Made by a program: the position numbers and the translations under genes
In this document: positions 26,857 to 38,749 of the stretch, piece by piece
Numbering within the stretch: position 1 is the first letter of the stretch
Layout: every line of letters begins with the position of its first letter
The notes under the pieces: model-generated
Databases searched by the model: none
What the model saw: the letters and a program-made list of their open reading frames with translations, nothing else
What the model was told of the DNA's origin: nothing
NCBI GenBank assembly: GCA_938083195.1
Contig: CALKCK010000009.1
Coordinates: 362,704-426,703, forward strand
Origin: an uncultured Pirellulaceae bacterium
GTDB lineage: Bacteria > Planctomycetota > Planctomycetia > Pirellulales > Pirellulaceae
Direction of reading: 5' to 3'
Length of the DNA: 64,000 nt

Positions 26857-27027
26857 AACGCACCAAGAAGATTAAAAGAAAATGTCCAATCAAATACTCG
26901 ACTTCGGTTGCCCAAAAAAGAATTAGGGAAACCAGCAGCTATAGATCTCTGACCAACATTTTGGGCTCTGCCATGACGCTCGGTGCGATTCAATTCGCAC
27001 CGCACATCAACTTGCCAGAACCAAAAA

Positions 27028-27396
27028 TTACGAGCAGAAGCTGCGTGAAATCGGGGGTGCGCGACCCGATTGTCGAAAATGAACTTCTTTCAGAAAGACC
27101 GGAATTACGGAGACACTCTCCGACACACTGACGTCCCCAACACGCAGCCGGTCAACGGTTGGAACATCCACTTGGAATTGAGCCAGCAAACGGCACAAAA
27201 CACATTCGTGATCTAGTACATCGACCGCCCCAATCCGCTCGCCAGAATGGCTCTGATTCGATGGGTGCTCATGGGGGAGTCCACAGCAAATGTGCGTCTC
27301 AGATTCAGCCAATGCGTGTTCGCCACAACGATGTGTGTGGGTAGACATCACTAAACCACTCAACGTGATCGATGTCACGATGAGAACCTTAATCAT
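27028..27396 (-). CDS. Small secreted His/Cys-rich protein (DUF2946-like)
   Basis: About 122 residues from the ATG at 27396; a GTG at 27417 is an alternative. An N-terminal hydrophobic segment (IKVLIVTSITLSGLVM) acts as signal or anchor. It is followed by HTHRCGEH, HICCGLPHEH and HECVLC, and the protein ends in a family-like GRAPP motif. The spacing resembles DUF2946-type proteins, which sit near copper or cobalt-zinc systems; the link is by eye. It lies 171 bases upstream of the His/Asp-rich DUF1559 gene on the same strand. The Cys and His residues could form metal sites. Confidence 0.65.
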   Translation of the reverse strand: MIKVLIVTSITLSGLVMSTHTHRCGEHALAESETHICCGLPHEHPSNQSHSGERIGAVDVLDHECVLCRLLAQFQVDVPTVDRLRVGDVSVSESVSVIPVFLKEVHFRQSGRAPPISRSFCS

Positions 27397-27683
27397 GTTG
27401 GCGGCAAAGGATTTCACGATATTGAATCAAATTAATAGACTGGGTACCAAGAAGTCTGTTCTTATATTACGCAGAAGCCCCAGCACAGTTCAAGGCAAAG
27501 AATCCTAATTTCTACAAATCCCCGCCTCCCCCTCGAAATAACTGCCCAGCAACCCGCTATAAAACGAAATTAGGCAGGATAATCGTTAACCTATTCAATT
27601 CGTTCAAACCCAGCGAACGCCCAAATAAGACCATCCAATGACGTAGCTTGCGATGAATGGATAAGATCCCCCAACCCCTGGTC

Positions 27684-28454
27684 TTAGTTTTTCTTCTTTT
27701 TTGCTTGGAACAGTTTCAATTCCTTCAGTAAATCAACTCCACCGAAACCCGCCATTTCCAATCTAGGATTGTGTGTTAATTCTAAATCCTTATAGACGAC
27801 TCGCTGGGCGGGGCCACCATGTATTTGCAGCGCGATCAATCCTGTAAGCTCACCATCAGGGTCCTCCAACGCAACGGTAATTCGACCATTTACCGCAAGC
27901 CAAATCCGATGATCCACTGCCAGAATTTCGTATTCATTCCATCCTTCTTGGTTAATATTCTTCTCATTTGAATCGTCGTTGCGTGCAAGCATGCCGCGAC
28001 CATGCTCATGATATAGCGCCCCCCACCATCCTTTTCCAACATCCGCCTGATAACCTACGGCTTGCCCTGTTGAATTGAGTTCAGTTGACCGGAACTGGAT
28101 TCCAGCATTCGCTGTAAATGGCACCTGCTTTACCTTGAGCTTAAGATGAAAATTCTCAACTGGAATCTTGGAATATAAAAATTGATTCCCGTTTATTTTA
28201 GAATCTCCTCCCGTACCTACGATTGCCCCATCTTCAACGGACCACAAATCCATATCCTTGGCATGCCACCCGCGAAGATCTTTTTGATTAAAAAAACCTC
28301 GCTCCGTCTTGGGCTTCAATTCTGCTTGACCAATTGCATCCTGTGCATCAGCGCAGCCTATGAAAATAAAACCTGTCAGAAAGATCCCCGACAGGAGAGT
28401 GGAACCATTCCGCTGAAAAAAATATCGCATCACAGCACTGGTAAAGTGAATCAT
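27684..28454 (-). CDS. DUF1080 protein (3-keto-disaccharide hydrolase-like)
   Basis: Exported protein of 256 residues from the ATG at 28454, which has AGAGAAG just before it; the open frame reaches 28535. A hydrophobic leader ends in a lipobox-like FIGC at 31-34, so it may be a lipoprotein. The DUF1080 beta-sandwich (about 52-235) starts with GFFNQKDLRGWHAKD and has the family strand pattern around GIQFRSTEL and GLIALQIHGGPAQRVVYKDLEL. Members of this family include 3-keto-glycoside hydrolases and carbohydrate-binding relatives. The activity of this one is not proven. It stands alone. Confidence 0.88.
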   Translation of the reverse strand: MIHFTSAVMRYFFQRNGSTLLSGIFLTGFIFIGCADAQDAIGQAELKPKTERGFFNQKDLRGWHAKDMDLWSVEDGAIVGTGGDSKINGNQFLYSKIPVENFHLKLKVKQVPFTANAGIQFRSTELNSTGQAVGYQADVGKGWWGALYHEHGRGMLARNDDSNEKNINQEGWNEYEILAVDHRIWLAVNGRITVALEDPDGELTGLIALQIHGGPAQRVVYKDLELTHNPRLEMAGFGGVDLLKELKLFQAKKKKN

Positions 28455-28640
28455 AGTCTTCTCTGGCAACAAAAAATGTCTAATGGCAAACACGATGTAC
28501 AATGGCATTAGAGCGTTCTCCCGAAAAAATCTCAAACATCATTCGCCAAACAGACGGTTCGAGAGCGCAACTGGAAAAATTGAATTCCGTTTCTACTATC
28601 AGCTTGACCGATCGGTTTGAATCGCAAGCTCCCAACCTAA

Positions 28641-29654
28641 TCAATTAAAACTCACCTGAGCCGAAGTATTTTCAGCCAAATTCCATCTTCGAATTACATT
28701 GAGCTGAGCCGGCGTTACCACTCCAATTGGCTTGTTGCTTCCATCGACCACAATGAGATGTTGAACTTTGGGGTCTTTCGCAAACAGCTGCTCCGTTGCA
28801 AAACAGGTGGTATCACTTGGCACAGAAACAACGGGTGCCGACATGTGTTTAGTCACTTGATAAAACTTAGTCTGATTTCCACGACGCAATCCGTATTCGT
28901 CAATTTCAAAAATTTCGTCCAAAACAGACTCGTCATGATCAGCGAGACGCTGTTTCAACTCCAGATATCTCTTAATATCTGCCTCTGTCAAAATCCCAAT
29001 GCAACTCCCCAGACGATTAATCACCGGAGCAGCTGTCGCCCGAGCAGCGGTTAACACCGTCATTGCGTCAGACATTTGATCGTAATCGTGTACTGGCACG
29101 ACGTGCGACATTGCCGAGGTAACGAAAGGAGATTTTTCAAATCGGTGTCTTAAACCATTGGACATAACACTGTCCGATTTGTGCCACCCATCTGTAGTCG
29201 ACTCAGGCGAACTCTCCAGAGCAGGTTCTTTGGCATTTACCTTCACACTCAAGACAGGGCAGTTTGAATGTCGAATAACGTATTCTGACACACTTCCTAA
29301 AATCCACCTCACCAGACCGACTCGATTGTGAGTCGCCATAATAATCAAATCGCAATTTTGCTCACTAGCCAGTTTTACAATCTCAGGGCCTGGATTTCCC
29401 CTCAGGAATTCATGCTGGTACTCCAGCTTTGAATCGGTGGGAATGACTTTGCGAAATTCAGTCTGTTCCTGGAGAATCAACTCATCAATCTCCCGGCGAA
29501 CGTAGTAAGCCGTGGGGGGCAAAGGAGGAATAGCGACATAACAAAAAATGATCTTTGCCTCATTTTTTTTCGCCCACAAACAAGCCAAGTCGACCGCGTC
29601 TTGGCAATTTTTAAAATCATCAATAGGTACAAGAATTTTCCGAATGGTATTCAT
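28641..29654 (-). CDS. Universal stress protein fused to a CBS-domain pair
   Basis: Cytoplasmic protein of 337 residues. Residues 1-140 form a UspA domain: KILVPIDDFKNCQDA start, IIMATHNRVGL, and the ATP-binding loop G-x2-W-x2-GS-x-S that continues into YVIRHSNCPVLSV. A linker follows, then a CBS pair (about 175-330) with VINRLGSCIGILTEADI and HLIVVDGSNKPIGVVTPAQL. CBS pairs bind adenine nucleotides, so the protein may couple stress response to energy state. About 280 bases of leader upstream carry two palindromes and come before the transcribed terminator of katG. Confidence 0.9.
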   Translation of the reverse strand: MNTIRKILVPIDDFKNCQDAVDLACLWAKKNEAKIIFCYVAIPPLPPTAYYVRREIDELILQEQTEFRKVIPTDSKLEYQHEFLRGNPGPEIVKLASEQNCDLIIMATHNRVGLVRWILGSVSEYVIRHSNCPVLSVKVNAKEPALESSPESTTDGWHKSDSVMSNGLRHRFEKSPFVTSAMSHVVPVHDYDQMSDAMTVLTAARATAAPVINRLGSCIGILTEADIKRYLELKQRLADHDESVLDEIFEIDEYGLRRGNQTKFYQVTKHMSAPVVSVPSDTTCFATEQLFAKDPKVQHLIVVDGSNKPIGVVTPAQLNVIRRWNLAENTSAQVSFN

Positions 29655-30049
29655 TGTTTTCCCCCAGGGTTGAAAAGATCGCTTACTCCAAACTTCTTAA
29701 GCAAATCGAATGCCAAACAACTCCCCTACGAATTTCTGCGGCAGTCCTCTCCTGCGAACGAAAGTGCTGTGCGGCATCACTCAGTGCGCCCCCTCGGTCG
29801 CGCGCGATATCGCATCAAGCTTCCCCAATGGGGAAACCACTCCTGGCCTTGCAGACGATGAAGATTAAAAAAGACCAACTCCCTGGATCACGACCTGCTC
29901 GTGATCTGTTGGCTAGTAATCCCACTCTCTAAATTTTCGAAAAAAAATTTTGCACTGAATCAAACATCAGTGCAAAATCTTTAATTATAAAAGCCAATCT
30001 GGGTTTAGAGATCAATCGGCTTCAGTCTTTTCAACAACTCGACTCAAAC
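29655..30049. other. Leader of the Usp-CBS gene with palindromes
   Basis: About 395 bases. It holds TTCCCC-AAT-GGGGAA at 29821-29835 and GATCACGA-CCTGC-TCGTGATC at 29886-29906, plus the katG terminator at 29939-29979. Short ORFs here have no recognisable product. A structured 5' leader or operator of the minus-strand Usp-CBS gene is possible. Confidence 0.5.
29939..29979 (-). terminator. Rho-independent terminator of the exported katG
   Basis: On the minus strand ATTTTGCACTGA pairs with TCAGTGCAAAAT around an 8-base loop and is followed by a run of T. It lies about 70 bases after the katG stop. Confidence 0.9.
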
Positions 30050-32919
<2,870 letters not shown>

Positions 32920-34050
32920 ATGAACTCCAGTTTTCTCGCCGCATCTCAGCGGATAACGGCTGACGTTTTTGTCCCCCGTTCAGCCAACGGAACCCACCAA
33001 CAACACCTCGATGCTGCAATCCAGTGGCTTACCCGTGCTCATGATATTAGCCGCGACGACGGCGTTGCTTATGGGTACTGCCTCAGAGGGGGAGGCTGGA
33101 AACCCTCCTATGTCGAAACGTCGGGCTACATCGTCGAAACCTTTTATGATTTGGCCGAATATCGGGGCGAACCCGCATTAGCTACCCGAGCCAAAGCAAT
33201 TGCCGATTGGTTGATGACCGTCCAAAATGATGACGGATCTTTTTCAAATGATCGTTTTGGAGTTGGTCAGGGGATTGTTTTTGATACGGGGCAAGTCCTG
33301 TTTGGTTTAGTCCGAGCTTATCGTGAAACAGGCGAACCCAAATTACTTGAAAGCGCGATGCGAAGCGCACAATGGCTCTCCGATTCAATGGATCAAGACG
33401 GTGCCTGGCGGAGAAACACACACCTCCAAAAGATTCACACGTACAATACACGCAGCGCCTGGGCGATGCTTGAATTATGTGCCGCTCACGAAGCTCCAGA
33501 GATCGAGTCCGCTGCTCGCCGGAATCTGGATTGGGCCCTTACGCAACAATCCCGAGGCTGGTTTGAGAATTGTGCTTTCCGTCCCGAACTGCCTCCTTTC
33601 ACCCACACAATCGCATACGCCATTCGCGGGCTTCTCGAAGGGGGACGCTTGCTATCGGAACAACGATTTACTGACGCTGCTAATGAGTCGGCTCAACAAC
33701 TTCTGAAACATGTCGATTCCAAGGGACACATACCTGGACGAATTGATACCGCTGGAAACCCGCGAAGCCGTTCGTGTTGTCTCACAGGCAACTGCCAATT
33801 AGCAATCATCTGGTACAAACTATTCCAGCAAAATAAGAACTTGGAATTTGAATCCGCAGCCTCGCGAGCCATGGATTTTGTCATGTCCGTTCAGGACGTT
33901 CGTACGTCCAACCCCGACACTCATGGAGCCATCAAAGGTTCGCACCCCGTCTGGGGAAAATATACCCCTCTCGCCTATCCCAACTGGGCTACTAAATTTT
34001 TCATCGACGCAATGCTCCTGCGCGAACAAAACCAAAAGGCTCCCGCATGA
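32920..34050 (+). CDS. Alpha/alpha-toroid protein of the exopolysaccharide cluster
   Basis: Helical toroid protein of about 376 residues with repeated pairs of helices, for example HLDAAIQWLTRAHD, YIVETFYDLAEYRGEPALATRAKAIADWLM, GQVLFGLVRAYRETG and AWAMLELCAAHE. The pattern resembles AGE/prenyltransferase-type barrels and polysaccharide lyases or hydrolases. No catalytic residues could be assigned, although QNDDGSFSNDR resembles the QxxDG strand of terpene-cyclase-like repeats. The start is uncertain: ATG at 32920 or GTG at 32854, and neither has a clear Shine-Dalgarno. It overlaps the next gene in an ATGA junction, so the two are translated together. Confidence 0.65.
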   Translation: MNSSFLAASQRITADVFVPRSANGTHQQHLDAAIQWLTRAHDISRDDGVAYGYCLRGGGWKPSYVETSGYIVETFYDLAEYRGEPALATRAKAIADWLMTVQNDDGSFSNDRFGVGQGIVFDTGQVLFGLVRAYRETGEPKLLESAMRSAQWLSDSMDQDGAWRRNTHLQKIHTYNTRSAWAMLELCAAHEAPEIESAARRNLDWALTQQSRGWFENCAFRPELPPFTHTIAYAIRGLLEGGRLLSEQRFTDAANESAQQLLKHVDSKGHIPGRIDTAGNPRSRSCCLTGNCQLAIIWYKLFQQNKNLEFESAASRAMDFVMSVQDVRTSNPDTHGAIKGSHPVWGKYTPLAYPNWATKFFIDAMLLREQNQKAPA

Positions 34051-34841
34051 CAACTTCCTACAACATTTTAAATTGCCGCTTCGATGCGGTTAGCGAAGCG
34101 GGAGCCGCCCAGTGGGCGAAAGAAACTTTACGCGCTGGTAAACGCGGCCACATTTCAACTGTGAACGTCGCAATTCTAATGATGATGCGTTCAGATGCGC
34201 GTCTGAAACAATACATTGATGATTCAGGTTTAATCGTTGCCGATGGCCAGCCCTTAATCTGGCTCTCAAAGCTGATGAGAAAACCACTGCCAGAACGAGT
34301 CGCAGGAGTCGAACTTGTGCATGAACTTGTTAATGTCGCCAGTCAGGAACAAGCTGGAATCTACCTGATGGGTGCCAAACAGGATATCGTAGAAGACGTC
34401 GCAAAAAACTTAACTCAACAAACTCCGAACGCTCAAATTGTCGGCGTTCAAGATGGATACTTTACTCAAGAAGAATCAGCAGCCCGTGCTCAGGCAATTC
34501 GTGAGAGCGGCGCTAAATTGCTCATTGTCGCGATGGGAGTTCCACGCCAAGAACAATTCCTGCAAGACCACTGGGAAGATCTTAATGTCCAATTAGCAAT
34601 CGGAGTCGGAGGTAGTTTCGATGTGATCGCAGGAAGAACCAAGCGAGCACCTCAGTGGATGCAGACCGTCGGCTTAGAATGGTTTTTTCGCATGTCGCAA
34701 GAGCCCAAACGATTGGCCAAACGCTACTTCGTTACCAACTCCCAGTTCATCTGGCTAAGCGGCTGGGCTCTCCTGGGCCAACTCCTTGGCCTTGGCAATA
34801 AAACAGTTACACAATCCGACGCACGCCAACCACTGACCTAG
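34047..34841 (+). CDS. WecG/TagA/CpsF family glycosyltransferase (GT26)
   Basis: Transfers a sugar, commonly an N-acetyl-mannosaminuronic-type or related residue, to an undecaprenyl-linked acceptor in surface polysaccharide synthesis. 264 residues match the family. Motifs include STVNVAILMMM, IVADGQPLIWLSK (with the key Asp), AGIYLMGAKQD, LLIVAMGVPRQEQF and GVGGSFDVIAGRTKRAPQW. It overlaps the toroid gene by four bases (ATGA) and is followed at once by a 14-bp tandem duplication after the stop. Confidence 0.92.
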   Translation: MTTSYNILNCRFDAVSEAGAAQWAKETLRAGKRGHISTVNVAILMMMRSDARLKQYIDDSGLIVADGQPLIWLSKLMRKPLPERVAGVELVHELVNVASQEQAGIYLMGAKQDIVEDVAKNLTQQTPNAQIVGVQDGYFTQEESAARAQAIRESGAKLLIVAMGVPRQEQFLQDHWEDLNVQLAIGVGGSFDVIAGRTKRAPQWMQTVGLEWFFRMSQEPKRLAKRYFVTNSQFIWLSGWALLGQLLGLGNKTVTQSDARQPLT

Positions 34842-34874
34842 CCTCATCGAACATTCCTCATCGAACATTCCTCA
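34842..34874. repeat. 14-bp tandem duplication after a stop codon
   Basis: CCTCATCGAACATT occurs twice at 34842-34855 and 34856-34869, followed by a five-base remainder. It begins at the first base after the WecG-family stop. Confidence 0.95.
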
Positions 34875-34972
34875 AAGCAGAATTTACAAACGACCGCTTC
34901 TAGAGAATCCGAGGCTGCCTAACGTGATGCAACTTGATGCGTAGGCTAGTTCTTAAACGATCAGATTTGCAA

Positions 34973-36232
34973 CTAGCTCAACGAACCGATGGGGGGTGCC
35001 GCCGCGATTCCTGCGAGCCGGCTTTCCATGATCTGGTCAAATACTTTGGGTTGCAATGACTCGCCACACTGAGCCGCAGAGTAAACGCCCTCAATGAGAT
35101 TCTCATATCCCTGGACCATCACCTCGAGTGAAAACTCTCGGCAAACCTTGGCTCGGGCCGCTAGGCCCATCCCTGCACCCCGATCGTCTTTTGTCAATAT
35201 TTCGAGAATCGCTTGAGACAATGCTTCGGCATCATCCGGCTTGCATAGCAAACCGGTGACTCCATGTTCGACAGTATCGATCAGCGACCCGACTTTGGGT
35301 GCAACGACAGGAAGACCGCAGGCATTTGCTTCGAGTGTTGATGCCGGATTAGCTTCCATTTTGGATGAGAGAACTTTCAAGTCGAGTCCAGCCAATACTT
35401 CGGGAACATCCGATCGCATTCCCAGCATTCGCACATTATTCTCAAGCCCAAGTTCCTGTGTCTTGCTTTCAATCGCCGAACGCTCAACTCCATCGCCAAC
35501 GACAACTAGGACAGCATCAGGTAATTGCTGAACTACTTTGGACCAAGCCTCCACCAACATAACATGCTGTTTTTCCGGTCGTAACGCCGCCACGATCCCC
35601 ACCGCTGGTTGATCCCGAGTGATTCCAATTCTCTCTCTCATCGTCGTTTTATCTCGCGGCCGAAATCGATTTACATCGACACCATTCCAAACGGTAAACA
35701 CTTTATTTGAGGGACACCGCTCGCCTTCAATCAAAAACTGAGAATGAGTTTTGGCACAACCAATGAACCCATCTGAGATCGGCGATAACATCTGGTTTAA
35801 TCTTTCAACCTTCATTGGGTAACCAGTGGCGTGCAACGCGGAAAGAACCACTGGGACACCAGCTCGATAGGCGGCCAAACGACCCCAAAACATCCGGTCG
35901 CCTCCGGTTCCCACGGTCACAATGGCATCAATTCGCCGGTCTCTTAGCAACTTTGCAAGTCGGCCAATCACGCCAATATCGTACTTATTCTTCAACAGCC
36001 CCACGAACGTTGGAATTTCCTGAGAGATCACTTCACCTAATTCCGCAAGCTGCTTTAGGCAACAAAGCTCAGGTTGGAATCGAGTCCGATCCATTTTTCG
36101 AATGATCTCAAGTAAGAGCGTCTCCGCTCCCCCGACGACTACCTCGGTATGAATAAACATCACCCTCAGAGGGCCACGGTCCGCCAGCGGAATTAGTTTT
36201 TTAAAGTTTCTACCGAACATTGATAACTGCAA
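34973..36232 (-). CDS. GT4 family glycosyltransferase
   Basis: GT-B fold transferase of 419 residues. N-terminal domain with RVMFIHTEVVVGGAETLLLEI (GGAE loop near residue 33). C-terminal domain has VGIVAALRPEKQHVMLVEAW, VVVGDGVERSAIES, and the acceptor/donor block SKMEANPASTLEANACGLPVVAPKVG (with the family E-x7-E pattern), then LLCKPDDAEALSQAI. It lies 9 bases before the deacetylase gene on the same strand, so the two form an operon read leftwards. Sugar and acceptor are unknown. Confidence 0.92.
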   Translation of the reverse strand: MQLSMFGRNFKKLIPLADRGPLRVMFIHTEVVVGGAETLLLEIIRKMDRTRFQPELCCLKQLAELGEVISQEIPTFVGLLKNKYDIGVIGRLAKLLRDRRIDAIVTVGTGGDRMFWGRLAAYRAGVPVVLSALHATGYPMKVERLNQMLSPISDGFIGCAKTHSQFLIEGERCPSNKVFTVWNGVDVNRFRPRDKTTMRERIGITRDQPAVGIVAALRPEKQHVMLVEAWSKVVQQLPDAVLVVVGDGVERSAIESKTQELGLENNVRMLGMRSDVPEVLAGLDLKVLSSKMEANPASTLEANACGLPVVAPKVGSLIDTVEHGVTGLLCKPDDAEALSQAILEILTKDDRGAGMGLAARAKVCREFSLEVMVQGYENLIEGVYSAAQCGESLQPKVFDQIMESRLAGIAAAPPIGSLS

Positions 36233-36240
36233 TAGTGAAT

Positions 36241-37197
36241 TTAAGTGAGTGGATTTAGCGAATCAGAAACCACAGTTTCCGATGTCCCCGGGAATAGATT
36301 GGAATTGGCCCCGGATTGAGCGTCATAAAAATCGATCGCCTCCTGAACCGCCAGACCATCCGTTTCTAGCTGAAATTTTGATTTTGCTAAATGACGAGGA
36401 TCAAATGTCAGTGCATTTCGAATACGAATCAACTCCGGATCCCCATGGATTCGTTGAACATGAAAAGGATCTTCTCCTGGGAAATTATAGCCACCATAAG
36501 CACTTACCACGCATTCAATACCATCGGCTCGCGCCATCGCGGCAGCTTGATGGCTAAGATCCGGTTTCATCCCAAACGGAAATGCAAAGTAACGAATTGG
36601 CTGATGGACAAGCTGTTCTAACTCTCGCTTCGCAGAAACCATCTCATCGTAGATCTCGGGCAAATGACGCAGGCCACCCATGCTTGGATGGTGCCGTGTG
36701 TGAGCGCCGATTTCGATTCCACTGGACGAAAGCGAACGAAGTTCTTCTACTGTATTGACTGGAAAGGGTGTACCAGCATCTTGATCGTGACTAAACGGGT
36801 TCCCTAAAGCCACATTGTCCAGCGTCACAAAATAGGTAACAGGAATTCCCTTGTTAACCAACAGCGGTAACGCTTGATCGCAGTTTTCTGCATAACCATC
36901 ATCAAAAGTGATGTGTATGGCAGGGCTAGAATTCCCCGTCCGCATTCGATGTTGAACTTCTTCCAACGAAATAAACTCGAAACGCTTCTCCAGCCAACCA
37001 ATGTGTGCTTCAAACTGTGCATTGGAAAGCGACCAAGCCACCGGATTTACATCTGCGACGCGGTGATAATACAAAACCATCAAAGGCATGCCGCTAGATT
37101 GCTTGGCAGTCCGGTGCTTCGACCAGCGATAAGGGAGGGTTGCCTGTCGGAAACACTCGAGCGCAACGATTTTTGTAATATTTTTAATAGAAGACAT
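36241..37197 (-). CDS. Polysaccharide deacetylase (NodB/CE4)
   Basis: Deacetylates N-acetyl sugars in a polysaccharide or lipid-linked saccharide. The 318 residues from the ATG at 37197 (a GTG at 37212 adds five) carry the CE4 pattern: LYYHRV, ITFDDGYAENCDQAL (metal/catalytic Asp-Asp), IEIGAHTRHHPSM (H-x3-H metal motif), YFAFPFGMK and C-terminal GEDPFHVQRIHG. No signal peptide is visible, so it probably acts on a cytoplasmic-side intermediate or is anchored through its N-terminal helix. It is the first gene of a two-gene operon with the adjacent GT4 enzyme. Confidence 0.9.
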   Translation of the reverse strand: MSSIKNITKIVALECFRQATLPYRWSKHRTAKQSSGMPLMVLYYHRVADVNPVAWSLSNAQFEAHIGWLEKRFEFISLEEVQHRMRTGNSSPAIHITFDDGYAENCDQALPLLVNKGIPVTYFVTLDNVALGNPFSHDQDAGTPFPVNTVEELRSLSSSGIEIGAHTRHHPSMGGLRHLPEIYDEMVSAKRELEQLVHQPIRYFAFPFGMKPDLSHQAAAMARADGIECVVSAYGGYNFPGEDPFHVQRIHGDPELIRIRNALTFDPRHLAKSKFQLETDGLAVQEAIDFYDAQSGANSNLFPGTSETVVSDSLNPLT

Positions 37198-37407
37198 ATC
37201 AGATTGGCGCACCTTGAGCGCAACCGAAGGAAGTTTATTTTTAGAAGCCTACGTTTGTAATATTAAAGCGGCAAGCGTTTTAAGTTTTATTCACGAATTG
37301 AAAGACGCAATTTTCACCAATGACGTACGCTTTGACTGATTAACCGTTTTTTGAAATCCGCGCGATCGAGCCGCGCAGGCATTAACCAAAAAACCATTAC
37401 AACCGGA

Positions 37408-37437
37408 CTTTGTTCCCTTCCACTTTGTTCCCTTCCA
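37408..37437. repeat. 15-bp tandem duplication
   Basis: CTTTGTTCCCTTCCA occurs twice in direct succession, 26 bases before the start of the next GT4 gene. Confidence 0.95.
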
Positions 37438-37462
37438 TTTGATAGCGCTTAGAGGCAGTTGA

Positions 37463-38632
37463 ATGTTACCCTGCAACCTTCCCAATATCTCCACCTCTGA
37501 CTTCGTTGCGCCGATCGTAACGGAACGACAACCTCAGAGACGATTAAAGGTGCTACATGTCATTAATGGCGAGTACTACGCCGGCGCAGAAAAAGTACAG
37601 GATCTCCTCGCGCTGCACTCTGCTCAGTTCGGCATTGACTCCGGATTCGCTTGCGTCCGCGGTGACCAATTTCCTTTAAAACGCGAATGCCAAAACGCCC
37701 CATTGGAGTCTCATGACCTAACCCACCCTTGGCACTTTGATTCAATCAAATCCATCGCCAAGATGGTGGAGAATGGGAATTTCGATCTCTTACACGCACA
37801 CACACCTAGGAGCGGGTGGGCAGCCTTGTCCGCTGGCAAACTGAGTGGCCGCCCCGTCGCTTACACTGTGCACGACATGTTCCTCGGACAAAAGGCTGGC
37901 CTCTTGAGATCAGCTTTTAATCGATACAGTATTCGACGGCTTCAACACGCCGACTTTGTTACCACGGTATCCCCAAAAACTACACAACTAGCCAAACGTC
38001 TGGGGCTAGGTAAATCGCGGCGAATGATCCTCAATGGTGTTCCCTCGGCTCGAGATCTCAATCGCCAGCCTCCCGGGAAAACATGGACACTCGGTTCCGT
38101 TGGTTTGATCCGTCCCTGCAAGGGGATTGAAGTCTTGATCGAAGCCATCGGGATCCTGAAACAACGAAAATGCCCAATCGAGGCAACCATTGTCGGTACG
38201 TTTTATACTGATTCGTACAAACAAGAAATCATGAATTTAGTGGATCAAATGGGGGTGACTGCGGATATCAAATTTCCCGGATTTACCACCGACGTTCCTT
38301 CTCATCTGAAAAATTTCGACTTGTTTGTGATGCCGAGTGTCGAACCCGAAGGCCTGCCAATGGTTTTGCTTGAAGCAATGGCTCATGGGTTACCAATGAT
38401 TGGGTCAAATGTCCCCGGCGTACGCGATGCGATCACCCATGACAGCGACGGGTGCATTATTCCTAATCGAAACCCCGAAGCACTTGCGGATACAGTCCAG
38501 AGTTTTATTGCAGGAAAAATCGACTGGACACGCATGAGTCAAAATGCGAGAGACGGCCACCACGAACGATTCTCAGCCGAACGCATGGCGCGAGAATTCT
38601 CTGAGGTGTACCGTATTCTGGTCGACAAATAA
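37463..38632 (+). CDS. GT4 family glycosyltransferase
   Basis: GT-B transferase of 389 residues; second GT4 gene of the cluster, on the other strand. N-terminal: KVLHVINGEYYAGAEKVQDLL (about 29-49), HAHTPRSGWAA and YTVHDMF. C-terminal: GSVGLIRPCKGIEVLIEAI, FPGFTTDVPSHLKNFDLFVMPSVEPEGLPMVLLEAMA (with the E-x7-E nucleotide-sugar site) and IGSNVPGVRDAI. Probably adds a sugar during exopolysaccharide synthesis. The divergent deacetylase and the 15-bp tandem repeat lie upstream. Confidence 0.92.
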   Translation: MLPCNLPNISTSDFVAPIVTERQPQRRLKVLHVINGEYYAGAEKVQDLLALHSAQFGIDSGFACVRGDQFPLKRECQNAPLESHDLTHPWHFDSIKSIAKMVENGNFDLLHAHTPRSGWAALSAGKLSGRPVAYTVHDMFLGQKAGLLRSAFNRYSIRRLQHADFVTTVSPKTTQLAKRLGLGKSRRMILNGVPSARDLNRQPPGKTWTLGSVGLIRPCKGIEVLIEAIGILKQRKCPIEATIVGTFYTDSYKQEIMNLVDQMGVTADIKFPGFTTDVPSHLKNFDLFVMPSVEPEGLPMVLLEAMAHGLPMIGSNVPGVRDAITHDSDGCIIPNRNPEALADTVQSFIAGKIDWTRMSQNARDGHHERFSAERMAREFSEVYRILVDK

Positions 38633-38749
38633 AAACCAAAGGGAAAAACCCGTTTAGTTGCTTCAATACCAAACACTCGGCTAAGATTACGCTTATGTTT
38701 TGACGCCAACGGCAGGCACCGCCATGATCAAAACCGACACGGAATCAAC

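Noticed and set aside
29601..29932. Two plus-strand ORFs in the Usp-CBS leader
   Set aside because: Arise from open frames on the antisense side of a leader; no domain.
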